A stretch of 31,007 bases of DNA, taken from assembly GCA_945861305.1 (NCBI GenBank), contig CAMATW010000031.1, positions 1-31,007 on the forward strand, read 5' to 3'. Source of the stretch: Bordetella parapertussis (lineage in GTDB: Bacteria > Pseudomonadota > Gammaproteobacteria > Burkholderiales > Burkholderiaceae_C). Shown here one piece after another: positions 30,935 to 31,007 of the stretch; position 1 is the first letter of the stretch; each line of letters starts with the position of its first letter. The position numbers and the translations under genes are program-made. The notes below the pieces were generated by a model. That model saw only the letters and a list, made by a program, of their open reading frames with translations, was not told where the DNA came from and made no database searches.

Positions 30935-31007
30935 GAGAAGAGCTCCAAAGGGTTAAAAATAATTAAATAAATGGAATTTGACTTATCGGACGATTTTGAC
31001 AAAGATT

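Noticed and set aside
30960..30990. AATTAAATAA followed by ATGGAATTTGAC near the window end as a fourth copy of the 29-bp repeat
   Set aside because: Only GGAATTTGAC resembles the core (GGAATCTGAC), the CCCC is missing and the arms do not pair. In AT-rich DNA this can be chance.

Overview
The window reads as chromosomal DNA of a betaproteobacterium, order Burkholderiales, most likely family Comamonadaceae (a Limnohabitans/Rhodoferax-like freshwater genome is my best guess). The reasons are gene order and protein style: a riboflavin cluster ending in nusB, thyA-folA-xth, glnA with ntrBC, the YihY/DUF2069/FAD-oxidase neighbourhood, and a ThyA with the small insertion I associate with this family. 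No 16S or other diagnostic RNA is present, so the placement is an inference. Coding density is very high. The only AT-rich stretch of note is about 17.15-17.93 kb.

Layout. 1-7.0 kb (+): an apparently continuous operon, ribD (5' end outside the window)-ribE-ribBX-ribH-nusB-aminotransferase-ybgC-tolQ-tolR-tolA, with overlaps or gaps of 17 nt or less throughout. It joins flavin synthesis, antitermination and the envelope Tol motor; tolB and pal do not follow. 7.0-10.6 kb (-): an orphan LuxR-type response regulator, an MFS transporter, aroC and a CBS-domain protein. 10.7-12.8 kb (+): metY and an alpha/beta hydrolase. 12.8-15.3 kb (-): a DadA-like amino-acid oxidase and a YihY-family membrane protein. 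15.3-17.1 kb (+): a DUF2069 membrane protein and an FAD-linked 2-hydroxyacid dehydrogenase. 17.2-17.8 kb (-): an outer-membrane barrel gene broken by one in-frame stop. 17.9-21.2 kb (+): vapBC, then thyA-folA-xth-lipoprotein. 21.2-25.8 kb (-): glnA, a small exported protein, ntrB and ntrC. 26-31 kb: a CinA-type domain protein (-) divergent from an exported molybdenum hydroxylase large subunit and an epoxide-hydrolase-like enzyme (+), then a Tat-exported beta-carbonic-anhydrase-like protein (-).

Regulation that can be read: glnA has a near-consensus sigma-54 promoter and two 17-bp NtrC-type dyads upstream. One dyad lies inside the 3' coding end of the neighbouring gene, so the window holds a full NtrB/NtrC -> glnA circuit. 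A strong bidirectional terminator separates glnA from the downstream genes.

The most unusual signal is a short interspersed palindromic repeat of 29 bp (core GGGGTCAGATTCC flanked by AATTAAT arms), present three times. Each copy sits directly at the 3' end of a gene (CBS protein, yihY, xth), in the same orientation and reading phase, so that its own TAA is the stop codon of two genes and a tandem stop for the third. The arms form a hairpin followed by T's. At the third site the same element also encodes the start of the signal peptide of the next gene, a lipoprotein. I saw no phage, IS, CRISPR, tRNA or rRNA features.
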